From IMG/VR virus record IMGVR_UViG_3300027896_000056, positions 1 through 54,075 of that record: 54,075 nt of DNA. One strand, given 5' to 3'. Shown here one piece after another: positions 1 to 6,846 of this stretch (the stretch's first letter is position 1; every line of letters starts with the position of its first letter). The notes below the pieces were generated by a model. The model had not been told where the DNA came from, did not search any database, and saw only the letters and a program-made list of their open reading frames with translations. This DNA comes from a virus. The position numbers were made by a program, and so were the translations under genes.

Positions 1-255
1 TATATTTGGATTGCAGTAGCAGTTGTCTCTTATGGCATTTATTGTTATTTGCTAGGCAGAGGTAAGATTGAGTTTCACGATGATAGTGATAGTCAGCCAA
101 TTACATTCATTATGTTCTTTGCTTGTGCTGCATGGCCATTTGCAATAACTGCTTTAGCTATGGTTGGTCCCTTTATTCTGCTACACAAGCTAGGTTCCAA
201 GCACCGGAAAATTGATAAAGAAAAGAAGCTGATGTGGGAAAAGCTGAAGGCTTGA
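1..255 (+). CDS. small two-helix membrane protein, 5' end outside the window
   Basis: The frame is open from the first base of the window, so the start is missing and 84 residues are visible. A TTG at 49 could act as a start, but the frame is open and hydrophobic before it, which favours a longer protein. One membrane segment covers about visible residues 2-18 and a second about 36-61, followed by a lysine-rich tail that should face the cytoplasm. I recognise no family. It is the last gene before an early promoter. Confidence 0.6.
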   Translation, partial: YIWIAVAVVSYGIYCYLLGRGKIEFHDDSDSQPITFIMFFACAAWPFAITALAMVGPFILLHKLGSKHRKIDKEKKLMWEKLKA

Positions 256-335
256 TAGATATAACGAATCCAATATAATTTTCGGTTATTTGAACACGAC
301 AATAGTTATATTTTGCACATTAAGTAACTTTTTGG

Positions 336-364
336 TTGACAGCCGGATCGAGCCGAGCTATGCA
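336..364 (+). promoter_or_regulatory. early sigma70-type promoter, TTGACA-17-TATGCA
   Basis: TTGACA and TATGCA are separated by 17 bases. The -10 box sits in an imperfect palindrome (GAGC, ATGCAT core, GCTC). It would drive the gene at 396 and probably the following array of small genes. Confidence 0.65.
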
Positions 365-395
365 TTGCTCATAGATTCTAACAAAGGATTTCAAA

Positions 396-1058
396 ATGAG
401 TTTTTATCGCAATAGCTCTGCTCGCAAAGTCTTTGATCCCGTTCGCTTCAATACTCGTGAAGCGTTTGCTGCTGCGTGTGCTGCTCAGCGCGTGAACGGA
501 GAGTATCTCAAGCAGGGTGAGTATGATGAACAGGGCGATCAGACGCGCATTGCAAACAAGTATCTGACCCGCGATTTTCTCGACGGAAAGTTTGACATCC
601 GCGATGAAGATCGTGAATTGTCTGAACTCGTGATTCGTCACTTTCAGTCTCTGACTTTCAAGATTTTGCAGGGGGAAGTACTCTCCGATTTCGAAAGCAA
701 GGCTATGGCATGTGCGGCTAGCGAAGATGTTGGTTTGTTCGACATTGCTGTGATTTCTTCGCTTCCGTCTTGCTATATTCGCAATGAAGCGAAAGCTGCT
801 ATCAATCGCCGTCTGCGTGATGCTAATGGGCATGTCGGTCAGGTCGGTGACAAGCTGGAATTGACTGTCGAAGTTCTTCGCTGCAATTACTCGCAGCAGT
901 GGAACACGTGGTTCATCACAGGTATCACTGCCGATAACAAATCGGTGTTTTTCAGCTTCAAGCGTCTTGTCGCTACTGGTTCTACTATGAACATTATGGG
1001 TAAGGTCAAGGCTCACCGCGAAGATGCCACTCAGCTTAATTATGTGAAGGAGGTGTAA
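396..1058 (+). CDS. conserved phage protein with OB-fold-like C-terminal half
   Basis: The 220-residue soluble protein starts at ATG after an AAAGGA Shine-Dalgarno sequence. The N-terminal half is charged and helical in composition. Residues about 145-220 alternate beta-type stretches (ELTVEVLRCNY, WFITGITAD, NIMGKVKAH) in the way of an OB fold seen at the end of many phage accessory proteins. A nucleic-acid-binding role is inference; no catalytic motif is visible. It is first after the early promoter at 336. Confidence 0.6.
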   Translation: MSFYRNSSARKVFDPVRFNTREAFAAACAAQRVNGEYLKQGEYDEQGDQTRIANKYLTRDFLDGKFDIRDEDRELSELVIRHFQSLTFKILQGEVLSDFESKAMACAASEDVGLFDIAVISSLPSCYIRNEAKAAINRRLRDANGHVGQVGDKLELTVEVLRCNYSQQWNTWFITGITADNKSVFFSFKRLVATGSTMNIMGKVKAHREDATQLNYVKEV

Positions 1059-1059
1059 G

Positions 1060-1221
1060 ATGGATTACGAGTTCAAATGGTATGTGATTGCGGTTGCGGT
1101 CATCTTCTTGGTAATGTTTGGTTCGCTCGGATATACCGAACACACCAAGAGTGAATGTCTGCAAGCATATGCTCAAACCAATCGCAGTGCTGCTGAGATT
1201 AAGCAGATTTGCGGGAACTAA
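1060..1221 (+). CDS. 53-residue single-span membrane protein
   Basis: ATG follows the previous stop by one base, with an AAGGAGG Shine-Dalgarno sequence inside the upstream gene. Residues about 7-25 form one membrane helix. The rest (ECLQAYAQTNRSAAEIKQIC) has two cysteines and looks exported. Phages of this type often carry such N-in, C-out mini-proteins. The function is unknown. Confidence 0.7.
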   Translation: MDYEFKWYVIAVAVIFLVMFGSLGYTEHTKSECLQAYAQTNRSAAEIKQICGN

Positions 1222-1227
1222 CACCCG

Positions 1228-1452
1228 ATGTTCGGGGCGCGGGAAGCATTCATTAAGGATTTTTGCAATGCAGGTCACGGCGTGAAAGGTCGTGGTGATT
1301 GGAAATCCTTCTTTGCCTGGTTCCCCGTCAAAACTGAGAACAAGTATATTTGGCTCAAGAAAGTTTACCGCAGACAAATCTACTATAGACTCGGTGATCA
1401 GATATTAGTAGAGTATGAATATGGTAATCTGTTTACCATACTGAAAGGTTAA
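1228..1452 (+). CDS. small conserved phage protein, start uncertain
   Basis: The recognisable part begins near GDWKSFFAWFPVK and ends at TILKG. The first ATG (1228) sits in a CCCGA/TCGGG hairpin and lacks a Shine-Dalgarno sequence. A better candidate is GTG at 1282: an AAGGA site serves a five-codon minicistron (ATG at 1268) whose TGA overlaps this GTG. The protein would then be 56 residues. No function is recognised. Confidence 0.55.
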   Translation: MFGAREAFIKDFCNAGHGVKGRGDWKSFFAWFPVKTENKYIWLKKVYRRQIYYRLGDQILVEYEYGNLFTILKG

Positions 1453-1456
1453 AACG

Positions 1457-1648
1457 ATGAACAAGAAGCAAAAGTTTTTCGCATGGTTAGTTGTAATCTG
1501 GGACGCGGTGTTCCTGTTGCTTGCTGGTAGCAGCCTCGCATATGATTACAATCACCCACATTTCTGGTCTATTGCGTTGAATCTTTTCCTGTTTTTCTTT
1601 TGGGCACTTTCGTTCATTAGTGATACCGAAAGGCTTCGTCAGAGGTGA
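1457..1648 (+). CDS. two-helix membrane protein, 63 residues
   Basis: Lysines at the N-terminus are followed by a helix at about residues 8-27 and a second at about 37-55, with a short polar linker (YDYNHPHFW). This suggests both ends in the cytoplasm. The start is four bases after the previous stop. No family is recognised. Confidence 0.6.
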   Translation: MNKKQKFFAWLVVIWDAVFLLLAGSSLAYDYNHPHFWSIALNLFLFFFWALSFISDTERLRQR

Positions 1649-1651
1649 CAC

Positions 1652-1858
1652 ATGTACATGTCAGAGCAGGCATTTGACAATCTGACAGATTGGTTGCTTG
1701 ACACTGGTCATGATTGGAAAAGTATTGGTATCAGTAATATGTATATCAACAAAGTTATTGTTCCTGCTGCTGGTCTGTATCTCGTAGACTGGGTAAACCG
1801 TCAGTTTGAAATCATCGATGAGAAGCGGTATGTAGCCTTTTCGTTGATGTATCTATGA
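1652..1858 (+). CDS. array mini-protein 1 (68 residues)
   Basis: It opens the array, with GAGG seven bases before ATG; a second in-frame ATG follows two codons later. It ends KRYVAFSLMYL, a variant of the shared tail. The stop overlaps the next start as TATCTATGA. The function is unknown. Confidence 0.65.
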   Translation: MYMSEQAFDNLTDWLLDTGHDWKSIGISNMYINKVIVPAAGLYLVDWVNRQFEIIDEKRYVAFSLMYL

Positions 1859-2076
1859 CTTGCCTCTGGACACTGAAGGAACAGGGTGTTCGCTTCACCT
1901 ACCAACCTTCAGTTAAAACCTTTTTTTGGGTTGACGAAAAGTTTTATACTGCTAATAAAGAAGAGATTCTTGAATGGGCTGAGCGATATAACTGTGAGGT
2001 TCCTTCAAAAACTTATGGTTGGGTAACTTGTCCCGATGACGATGTTGTATTGATTTTTAGGATGATGTGGTCATGA
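1855..2076 (+). CDS. array mini-protein 2 (73 residues)
   Basis: The start overlaps the previous stop by four bases (ATGA), so translation is probably coupled. The tail is VVLIFRMMWS. The body is Trp/Tyr-rich with two cysteines. It shows no sequence match to its neighbours outside the tail. Confidence 0.65.
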   Translation: MTCLWTLKEQGVRFTYQPSVKTFFWVDEKFYTANKEEILEWAERYNCEVPSKTYGWVTCPDDDVVLIFRMMWS

Positions 2077-2318
2077 TCTTAGATGTTTCAAGTTACCCAG
2101 TAATCACTGATATGCCGTCTCGTGTCATTGACCAGTGGTTAAATGACAACATTGGACCACTCATTTCGGCTGATGCAGGTGAACTTGGGTGTGACAGTTG
2201 GGGAACTGGGTGGCGTCTTTATTGGCATACAAGCGAAGACTACGGTGTCTGTGGTAAATGGTTGCTTGACGTTGATGACGAATCTAAAATAACTCTGTTT
2301 CTGTTGAGGTGGTCATGA
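2073..2318 (+). CDS. array mini-protein 3 (81 residues)
   Basis: I chose the ATG in the TGGTCATGA junction rather than the in-frame GTG six bases upstream, because every other junction uses it. The acidic body ends DDESKITLFLLRWS, close to the array consensus. The function is unknown. Confidence 0.65.
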   Translation: MILDVSSYPVITDMPSRVIDQWLNDNIGPLISADAGELGCDSWGTGWRLYWHTSEDYGVCGKWLLDVDDESKITLFLLRWS

Positions 2319-2524
2319 AATGGGTTCGTGAGCATAGTAAGCCTTATAGGCTGGAACTGAAATATAATCTTAGCGAGGAACGTTGGTCAGAAGTTCAAGA
2401 TACACTAAATGAAGCTAAGAAGTGGTGTAGACAGAACAATATGTTTATCTGGGACGATGGGTTGTTCTACATTGGTTTCATTAACCATCGTGATTTAGCT
2501 TGGTTTCTTTTGAGGTGGTCATGA
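2315..2524 (+). CDS. array mini-protein 4 (69 residues)
   Basis: It starts in a TGGTCATGA junction and ends HRDLAWFLLRWS, the consensus form of the tail. The N-terminal half has an amphipathic helix (SEERWSEVQDTLNEAKKW). No family is recognised. Confidence 0.65.
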   Translation: MKWVREHSKPYRLELKYNLSEERWSEVQDTLNEAKKWCRQNNMFIWDDGLFYIGFINHRDLAWFLLRWS

Positions 2525-2808
2525 GTTACTATGAAGCAAAAGATAGAGAACTGTACTCTAAGCTGATTCAGTTTTATCCTAGGGTAGAACCTGGTCATGC
2601 GTTTGTATCCAATCTCTTTAACGAGTTTGAAAAGCAAGATGCTATGCCCAATTATGCGGGCCATATAAATTCATGGGCCAAACGGCTTGAGCAGTGGCTG
2701 CCCGGTAAAGTCGGTTTAATTAGAAATCCAGATGATGCTGATAATTGGGACACGTTTATTGTTGTTGATCAAGGGTTGTATGCCTTTGCATTGTTGAGGT
2801 ATTCATAA
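2521..2808 (+). CDS. array mini-protein 5 (95 residues)
   Basis: This is the longest array member. It starts in a TGGTCATGA junction and ends QGLYAFALLRYS. The stop and next start overlap as TAATG rather than ATGA. The body is helical and charged. The function is unknown. Confidence 0.65.
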   Translation: MSYYEAKDRELYSKLIQFYPRVEPGHAFVSNLFNEFEKQDAMPNYAGHINSWAKRLEQWLPGKVGLIRNPDDADNWDTFIVVDQGLYAFALLRYS

Positions 2809-3017
2809 TGAGACTGTATTTTAAAGACACGAAAATGATGTATAAAGAGATTAGCGACCTTATGACAAAATCATTTGGCCCTGCAGGTCCTGATACGTGG
2901 CAGAACGGTTGTACAACACACACTGAATCTGTAAATAATGGGCACTTCGGCGGATATGTTGAAATCTATGATACCGAAAATCCTCTTGCTACGTTCATCC
3001 CGCTGAGTTGGTCATGA
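2808..3017 (+). CDS. array mini-protein 6 (69 residues)
   Basis: It starts in a TAATG overlap and ends ENPLATFIPLSWS, where Pro-Leu-Ser replaces the usual Leu-Leu-Arg. It is otherwise typical in size, and its stop makes a TGGTCATGA junction. Confidence 0.65.
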   Translation: MRLYFKDTKMMYKEISDLMTKSFGPAGPDTWQNGCTTHTESVNNGHFGGYVEIYDTENPLATFIPLSWS

Positions 3018-3238
3018 AAACTGCATTTACATTCAAGCGATGGTGGTGGGGTATAGATCACGAAGATCAACCTCCCCAATGGTGGAAAAACTTCCTTGAT
3101 GCATATAGCCCGTCGGGAGAAGCTGCATATAAAGAACTTAGTAAGATTGCTAAAGTTAGACACAAGACCAACGGAAATATCCGTGTAGTGTTCAACAGCC
3201 CGGGTGACCTTGCGTTTTTCATTTTAAAGTGGTCATGA
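3014..3238 (+). CDS. array mini-protein 7 (74 residues)
   Basis: It starts in a TGGTCATGA junction. A Trp cluster lies near the N-terminus (KRWWWGIDHEDQPPQWW), and the tail is PGDLAFFILKWS. The function is unknown. Confidence 0.65.
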   Translation: MKTAFTFKRWWWGIDHEDQPPQWWKNFLDAYSPSGEAAYKELSKIAKVRHKTNGNIRVVFNSPGDLAFFILKWS

Positions 3239-3429
3239 AAACTATAAAACTTTCTTCTGCGAAATGGCGAGAAGTGGCTTTGGAATACAAACCTAAGACT
3301 AACTTTGATAACGTTATGCATGATGTTTATGGATTAAAGCGTGTAATTCTACAAGATGACATTTTTGGACATTATTACAAAGTCTTGGATGAACAAAAAT
3401 ATCTTATGTTTGTATTGAGGTGGGCATGA
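3235..3429 (+). CDS. array mini-protein 8 (64 residues)
   Basis: It starts in a TGGTCATGA junction and ends EQKYLMFVLRWA. The final Ser has become Ala by one base (TGGGCATGA), and the junction still supplies the next ATG. Confidence 0.65.
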   Translation: MKTIKLSSAKWREVALEYKPKTNFDNVMHDVYGLKRVILQDDIFGHYYKVLDEQKYLMFVLRWA

Positions 3430-3626
3430 TTAACATGATGATTACGCTAGAAAAATACTATGAGCTAGCTGGTCTGATCAATGATGGACTTGGTACTGAA
3501 CTGGGAAAGTTTCAGCGAGTGTACAAATGTAATCCCATGCTACTTGCCGGTGCTGAACCAGGCACACTAAGATTAGATTTTGATGAAGAAAAAGATATGG
3601 TTTGGTTTAAGTTGAAATATCTATGA
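3426..3626 (+). CDS. array mini-protein 9 (66 residues)
   Basis: It starts in the TGGGCATGA junction; a second in-frame ATG lies three codons later. The tail is EKDMVWFKLKYL, the Tyr-Leu variant, giving a TATCTATGA junction. Confidence 0.65.
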   Translation: MINMMITLEKYYELAGLINDGLGTELGKFQRVYKCNPMLLAGAEPGTLRLDFDEEKDMVWFKLKYL

Positions 3627-3886
3627 GTAAGAAAACTATCAGAGAGTCTACCCACTTCAAGTTCATTCAGAGCAAACACGCTCCGCCGGGTAATCAATGG
3701 GCACAGCCGTTGTATATCATTGACGCTCGTAAGGGGTGGACTGCTACTAGCATTGATATGGAAGAGGTCAGAAACATTGTTGATCCTAATCGCAATATCA
3801 GCGGTAAGAATGGTACTCGTTGGAAGTTCCGCAAGTTTGAAGATGCTGACAAACTGTGGATGTATCTTGTATTGAGGTATTCGTAA
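3623..3886 (+). CDS. array mini-protein 10 (87 residues)
   Basis: It starts in a TATCTATGA junction and ends ADKLWMYLVLRYS. The body is basic (SKKTIREST, GTRWKFRKF). The stop and next start overlap as TAATG. The function is unknown. Confidence 0.65.
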   Translation: MSKKTIRESTHFKFIQSKHAPPGNQWAQPLYIIDARKGWTATSIDMEEVRNIVDPNRNISGKNGTRWKFRKFEDADKLWMYLVLRYS

Positions 3887-4293
3887 TGCAATATACTCTC
3901 CCTAGCGATGGCTCAACAAGTGAAATGTTTTGGGATGCACAAGAACGTGCATACGGAGGCGTTTATGTAGAATGTAGGTGTGGCATACAGCATTACGCGG
4001 TCGATTCACGATATGCACATGAATATGATGAAGATGCTCTTATTCCGGAAGAATCAGACGAGGGTGACTACAAAGTTAAACATCATCATGGCTGTGATAG
4101 TGTAGCTCATTTTGAGTTTATTGGACAACAGTTTGTGTATGGATGTGATGGATGCTCTAAGTATCTGCACCGATATGAAGATTTCATTTGGGCAGAACGT
4201 GACACTATTAGAAATTATCTCAAAATCAGGATTGATCAAGAGAAAAAGTGGGCCGATCAGGAACATTTGAAAAACATTTTGGCAGGAATATGA
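3886..4293 (+). CDS. Cys/His-rich protein, probable zinc binder (135 residues)
   Basis: It is translationally coupled to the array by a TAATG overlap but lacks the shared tail. Cysteine pairs CRC (residues about 31-33) and CDGC (about 91-94) and a HHHGC block between them could hold one or two zinc ions. The C-terminus is a basic helix. No family is recognised. Confidence 0.6.
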   Translation: MQYTLPSDGSTSEMFWDAQERAYGGVYVECRCGIQHYAVDSRYAHEYDEDALIPEESDEGDYKVKHHHGCDSVAHFEFIGQQFVYGCDGCSKYLHRYEDFIWAERDTIRNYLKIRIDQEKKWADQEHLKNILAGI

Positions 4294-4294
4294 T

Positions 4295-4504
4295 ATGGCA
4301 TACTATTATGACGATGATCAGTATAGACCCAAACAGCAGTGGGATCGGCATTTCTCTCTGTTCCCAAGAAAGTGTGGCCGCAGTGGAAAATCCCTGTGGT
4401 TTAAATGGGGATATCGCTTAAGAGATTACCCTGATGTAACTTGGCCGGATGATTTTTGGATATCTGAACGAGAATATATGTGGATGGTGCTGAAACAAGA
4501 TTGA
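4295..4504 (+). CDS. degenerate array mini-protein (69 residues)
   Basis: It starts one base after the previous stop and ends SEREYMWMVLKQD. This keeps the hydrophobic-Leu-Lys core of the array tail but not the aromatic-Ser end. It is basic and aromatic. Its stop codon is embedded in the -35 box of the ligase promoter. Confidence 0.6.
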   Translation: MAYYYDDDQYRPKQQWDRHFSLFPRKCGRSGKSLWFKWGYRLRDYPDVTWPDDFWISEREYMWMVLKQD

Positions 4505-4529
4505 CAAACACCTGTGTTTGTTATATACT
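4501..4529 (+). promoter_or_regulatory. early promoter of the DNA ligase, TTGACA-17-TATACT, with palindrome
   Basis: This is a near-perfect sigma70 promoter. The spacer holds the inverted repeat ACAAACAC/GTGTTTGT (4504-4511 and 4514-4521), whose left arm overlaps the -35 box, so it is a candidate operator. Confidence 0.75.
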
Positions 4530-4552
4530 CAAGCATATTAAGGAGATATTAC

Positions 4553-5902
4553 GTGTCTGCATCTTGGATTCAAAAGCTCAACGAAAGTGATTCGCGCCTT
4601 CACAAGGAAGATGTGATCAGGCAGGCACTTACTGCTGCAAAGCTGGGTAACATCATTTCTACTCGTTTCTTGCGAGGACTGAATTGGTGCTATAATCCAT
4701 ATATGACCTTTGGTATCAAGCAGATTCCTGATACAGTTGGCATTGTTGATGCTGAAAACCCATATGAAGATTTCTTCATTGTGATGAAGGACCTCAATGA
4801 GCGTAGGCTGACTGGTCATGATGCTCGTGATGCTATTGCTGAATTGGCTGAACGATTTGATAGTGATGAATGGAACCTATTCCTCGCGCCGATCCTTCGT
4901 CGTGATATGCGTAGCGGCATCAGTGTTACTACTATCAACAAGATTTGTAAGGGCACTGACTGGGAGATTCCCGTATTCAGTTGTCAGCTTGCTACTAACA
5001 GCGAAGGTCGCCCTGAAATGCGTGGCACCAAGCGGCTTGAACCTAAGTTGGATGGTGTTCGGGTATTGATGGTGGTTAATATCACTGATAGCGGCACCTA
5101 TTCAACATGCTATAGTCGTAACGGTAAGGTCTTTGAAAACTTCAAGCATATTGAAGACCAGATTCTGGAAAATTTGGCTAAGTTGCTACATGCTCGTCAC
5201 AAGATTTCTATCCTCGGTTCTGATATTACTCGTGGGTTTGTACTTGATGGTGAAGTTGTAGGTAACAGCTTCCAAGAACTGATGCGACAAGCCCGGCGTA
5301 AAGAAAATGTCACAGCCGAAGACAGCGTATTTCATATCTTTGATATTCTTCCTATCGCTGATTTCAGTCGCGGTCATTGGAATGCACAGTTGAGCAAGCG
5401 CATTAAGTTGCTTGAAGCTATGCATCCTGCAATTGACAAGATGCCCAATGTAGAACTGCTTCCTCACATCGAAGTTAATCTTGATGAACACGAAGGTCGT
5501 AGCAAGTTTGAGCGTTACTGCCGTGATATGGTTGAAGCCGGTTACGAGGGCGTTATGATCAAGGACCTCGATAGTCCTTATCTCTGTAAGCGCAGTACCA
5601 GTTGGATGAAGTATAAGCCCACGATCACTGTTGATCTTCAAGTTATTGGTCTTGAAGAAGGAACTGGTCGCAACAAGAACCGTTTGGGCGCACTTGTTTG
5701 CAATGGGATTGACGATGATAAGGAAATCACTGTCAATGCCGGTAGCGGGTTCAGTGATAGTGAGCGTGACAGCCTTTGGGAAGATCGCAACTTGATTGTA
5801 GGTCGTACTGTTGAAATTATGGCTGATGCTATCACTCAGAATCAAGATGGCACTTACAGTCTTCGTTTTCCCCGTTTCGTTCGTTTTAGGGATGATAAGT
5901 GA
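4553..5902 (+). CDS. ATP-dependent DNA ligase
   Basis: The enzyme seals nicks through a lysyl-AMP intermediate during phage replication and repair. GTG at 4553 is chosen because AAGGAG lies nine bases upstream. The 449-residue product is close to T4 gp30 in length. Motif I is EPKLDGVR with nucleophile K165. The other nucleotidyltransferase motifs follow: FVLDGEVV (III), YEGVMIKD (IV) and WMKYKP (V). The N-terminal 150 residues form the helical domain usual in phage ligases and the C-terminal 100 the OB fold. It stands first behind its own early promoter. Confidence 0.93.
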   Translation: MSASWIQKLNESDSRLHKEDVIRQALTAAKLGNIISTRFLRGLNWCYNPYMTFGIKQIPDTVGIVDAENPYEDFFIVMKDLNERRLTGHDARDAIAELAERFDSDEWNLFLAPILRRDMRSGISVTTINKICKGTDWEIPVFSCQLATNSEGRPEMRGTKRLEPKLDGVRVLMVVNITDSGTYSTCYSRNGKVFENFKHIEDQILENLAKLLHARHKISILGSDITRGFVLDGEVVGNSFQELMRQARRKENVTAEDSVFHIFDILPIADFSRGHWNAQLSKRIKLLEAMHPAIDKMPNVELLPHIEVNLDEHEGRSKFERYCRDMVEAGYEGVMIKDLDSPYLCKRSTSWMKYKPTITVDLQVIGLEEGTGRNKNRLGALVCNGIDDDKEITVNAGSGFSDSERDSLWEDRNLIVGRTVEIMADAITQNQDGTYSLRFPRFVRFRDDK

Positions 5903-6171
5903 TGGCTTATCATAATGAACGAAACGGTTGGGTAGACAACGGTAAGAAGTTGAATAACGAACCATGTCCAAACTGCGGCAGTAAGAACTTCACGGAAACC
6001 GTGAGTCGTGAATACTGCCCTGATTGTAAGATGGAATGTGACTATTGGGGCGACGGTTCTAACGAAGTATATGATGCATATTGTGAGCGTAAGTGGTCCG
6101 AGGATGAACGGCGACGAGAAGAAGACTTTCGTAGACAAATGCGCGAAGAATGGGGCGACCACAATAGATAA
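5902..6171 (+). CDS. zinc-ribbon protein (89 residues)
   Basis: ATG overlaps the ligase stop (TGATG). CPNCG and CPDC knuckles at residues about 22-42 form a four-cysteine zinc ribbon, followed by an acidic/arginine-rich helix. A nucleic-acid or protein contact role is inferred from the ribbon only. Confidence 0.65.
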   Translation: MAYHNERNGWVDNGKKLNNEPCPNCGSKNFTETVSREYCPDCKMECDYWGDGSNEVYDAYCERKWSEDERRREEDFRRQMREEWGDHNR

Positions 6172-6205
6172 CAGTATACCTTCCAAAGAAGAACAAATCT
6201 TGGAA

Positions 6206-6400
6206 ATGTTCAAGTGGCTTGAAGAAAATGCAGAAGCACTAGGTGGATGCTCTGACGGAAACTGCGTGATTCATAAACCAAAAGGTATGCACACTAACGG
6301 TGGATGCAGATGTGCATCTGATAGAAACAGAATTTATAGATACGTTCAATATGTTGCCTATTTTCGCAGCAAAGTTCGTAAAATACGGGATGAAAACTAA
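6206..6400 (+). CDS. small Cys-rich conserved phage protein, start uncertain
   Basis: The conserved core reads GGCSDGNCVIH then GMHTNGGCRC, a pattern I recognise from many phage hypothetical proteins. AT at 6206 gives 64 residues; the frame is open upstream and overlaps the previous gene, so TTG at 6200 or earlier starts are possible. Its four cysteines could bind metal. Its stop overlaps the next start (TAATG). Confidence 0.6.
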   Translation: MFKWLEENAEALGGCSDGNCVIHKPKGMHTNGGCRCASDRNRIYRYVQYVAYFRSKVRKIRDEN

Positions 6401-6606
6401 TGATTAATGCTATGTTTGGGGGCGATGCACGCCTGACAGGTAACGATACTGATTATAATCGTTGCCATAGTTGCGGATTGATCACGACTACTCTTCCAGT
6501 TGGTATCAGTCACGAAGAGGTTTGTGTGGAATGTGCGGAAAAGGAAGAGTTCGTTACTGTGACTCGTATGATGGAATGCATCATTGTTGAGGACTCAGAA
6601 TCCTAA
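6400..6606 (+). CDS. zinc-finger-like protein (68 residues)
   Basis: CHSCG and CVEC knuckles sit about 22 residues apart in a compact acidic protein. TAATG overlaps occur at both ends, so it is translated as part of the ligase operon. The function is unknown. Confidence 0.6.
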   Translation: MINAMFGGDARLTGNDTDYNRCHSCGLITTTLPVGISHEEVCVECAEKEEFVTVTRMMECIIVEDSES

Positions 6607-6830
6607 TGGAAGACGATGACGGTCCAAAAATGGAAGACTACATGTGGATTGTAGGAAAATCCCGTGTGTTCGAGGACGGCGATAGTATCGAAGTCATTCA
6701 GATTAAGCGCAGAGAAACAGGTCCTTGGGTAACCTTCCATATCACTCAGGGCCCGGGAATTCCTCGTAAGCTACTGCTGACTTTGGAAGAATTTAATTCT
6801 TCATACGGACATCTGTTCGAAAGAGACTGA
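6606..6830 (+). CDS. conserved phage protein (74 residues)
   Basis: The acidic N-terminus is followed by beta-rich sequence (SIEVIQIKRRETGPWVTFHI) and a C-terminal LTLEEFNSSYGHLFE. It is the last gene of the ligase operon. No domain is recognised. Confidence 0.55.
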   Translation: MEDDDGPKMEDYMWIVGKSRVFEDGDSIEVIQIKRRETGPWVTFHITQGPGIPRKLLLTLEEFNSSYGHLFERD

Positions 6831-6834
6831 AACG

Positions 6835-6842
6835 ACTAAATA
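6835..6842 (+). promoter_or_regulatory. late promoter box ACTAAATA, leaderless arrangement
   Basis: The box ends four bases before the ATG at 6847 and no Shine-Dalgarno sequence is present. With the T4 spacing, transcription would begin at the start codon. The same ACTAAATA variant occurs at 50317 on the other strand. Confidence 0.5.
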
Positions 6843-6846
6843 TATC

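Larger units (their letters stand above)
1652..3886 (+). other. tandem array of ten co-translated mini-genes with a shared C-terminal motif
   Basis: Ten consecutive genes of 64-95 codons each end in an acidic stretch, two or three hydrophobics, then L-[KR]-[WY]-[SL] or a close variant. Junctions are ATGA or TAATG overlaps. Five junctions read TGGTCATGA: the codons for the final Trp-Ser plus stop also supply the ATG of the next gene. Two read TATCTATGA. The bodies upstream of the motif are unlike one another, so the array looks like exchangeable cassettes. More distant members lie at 4295, 14013, 25462, 25653, 30542 and 30742. Confidence 0.75.

Noticed and set aside
1652-3886. CRISPR-like repeat array
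   Set aside because: The 9-mers at regular intervals are gene junctions; spacing is 200-290 bases and no repeat of 23 bases or more exists.
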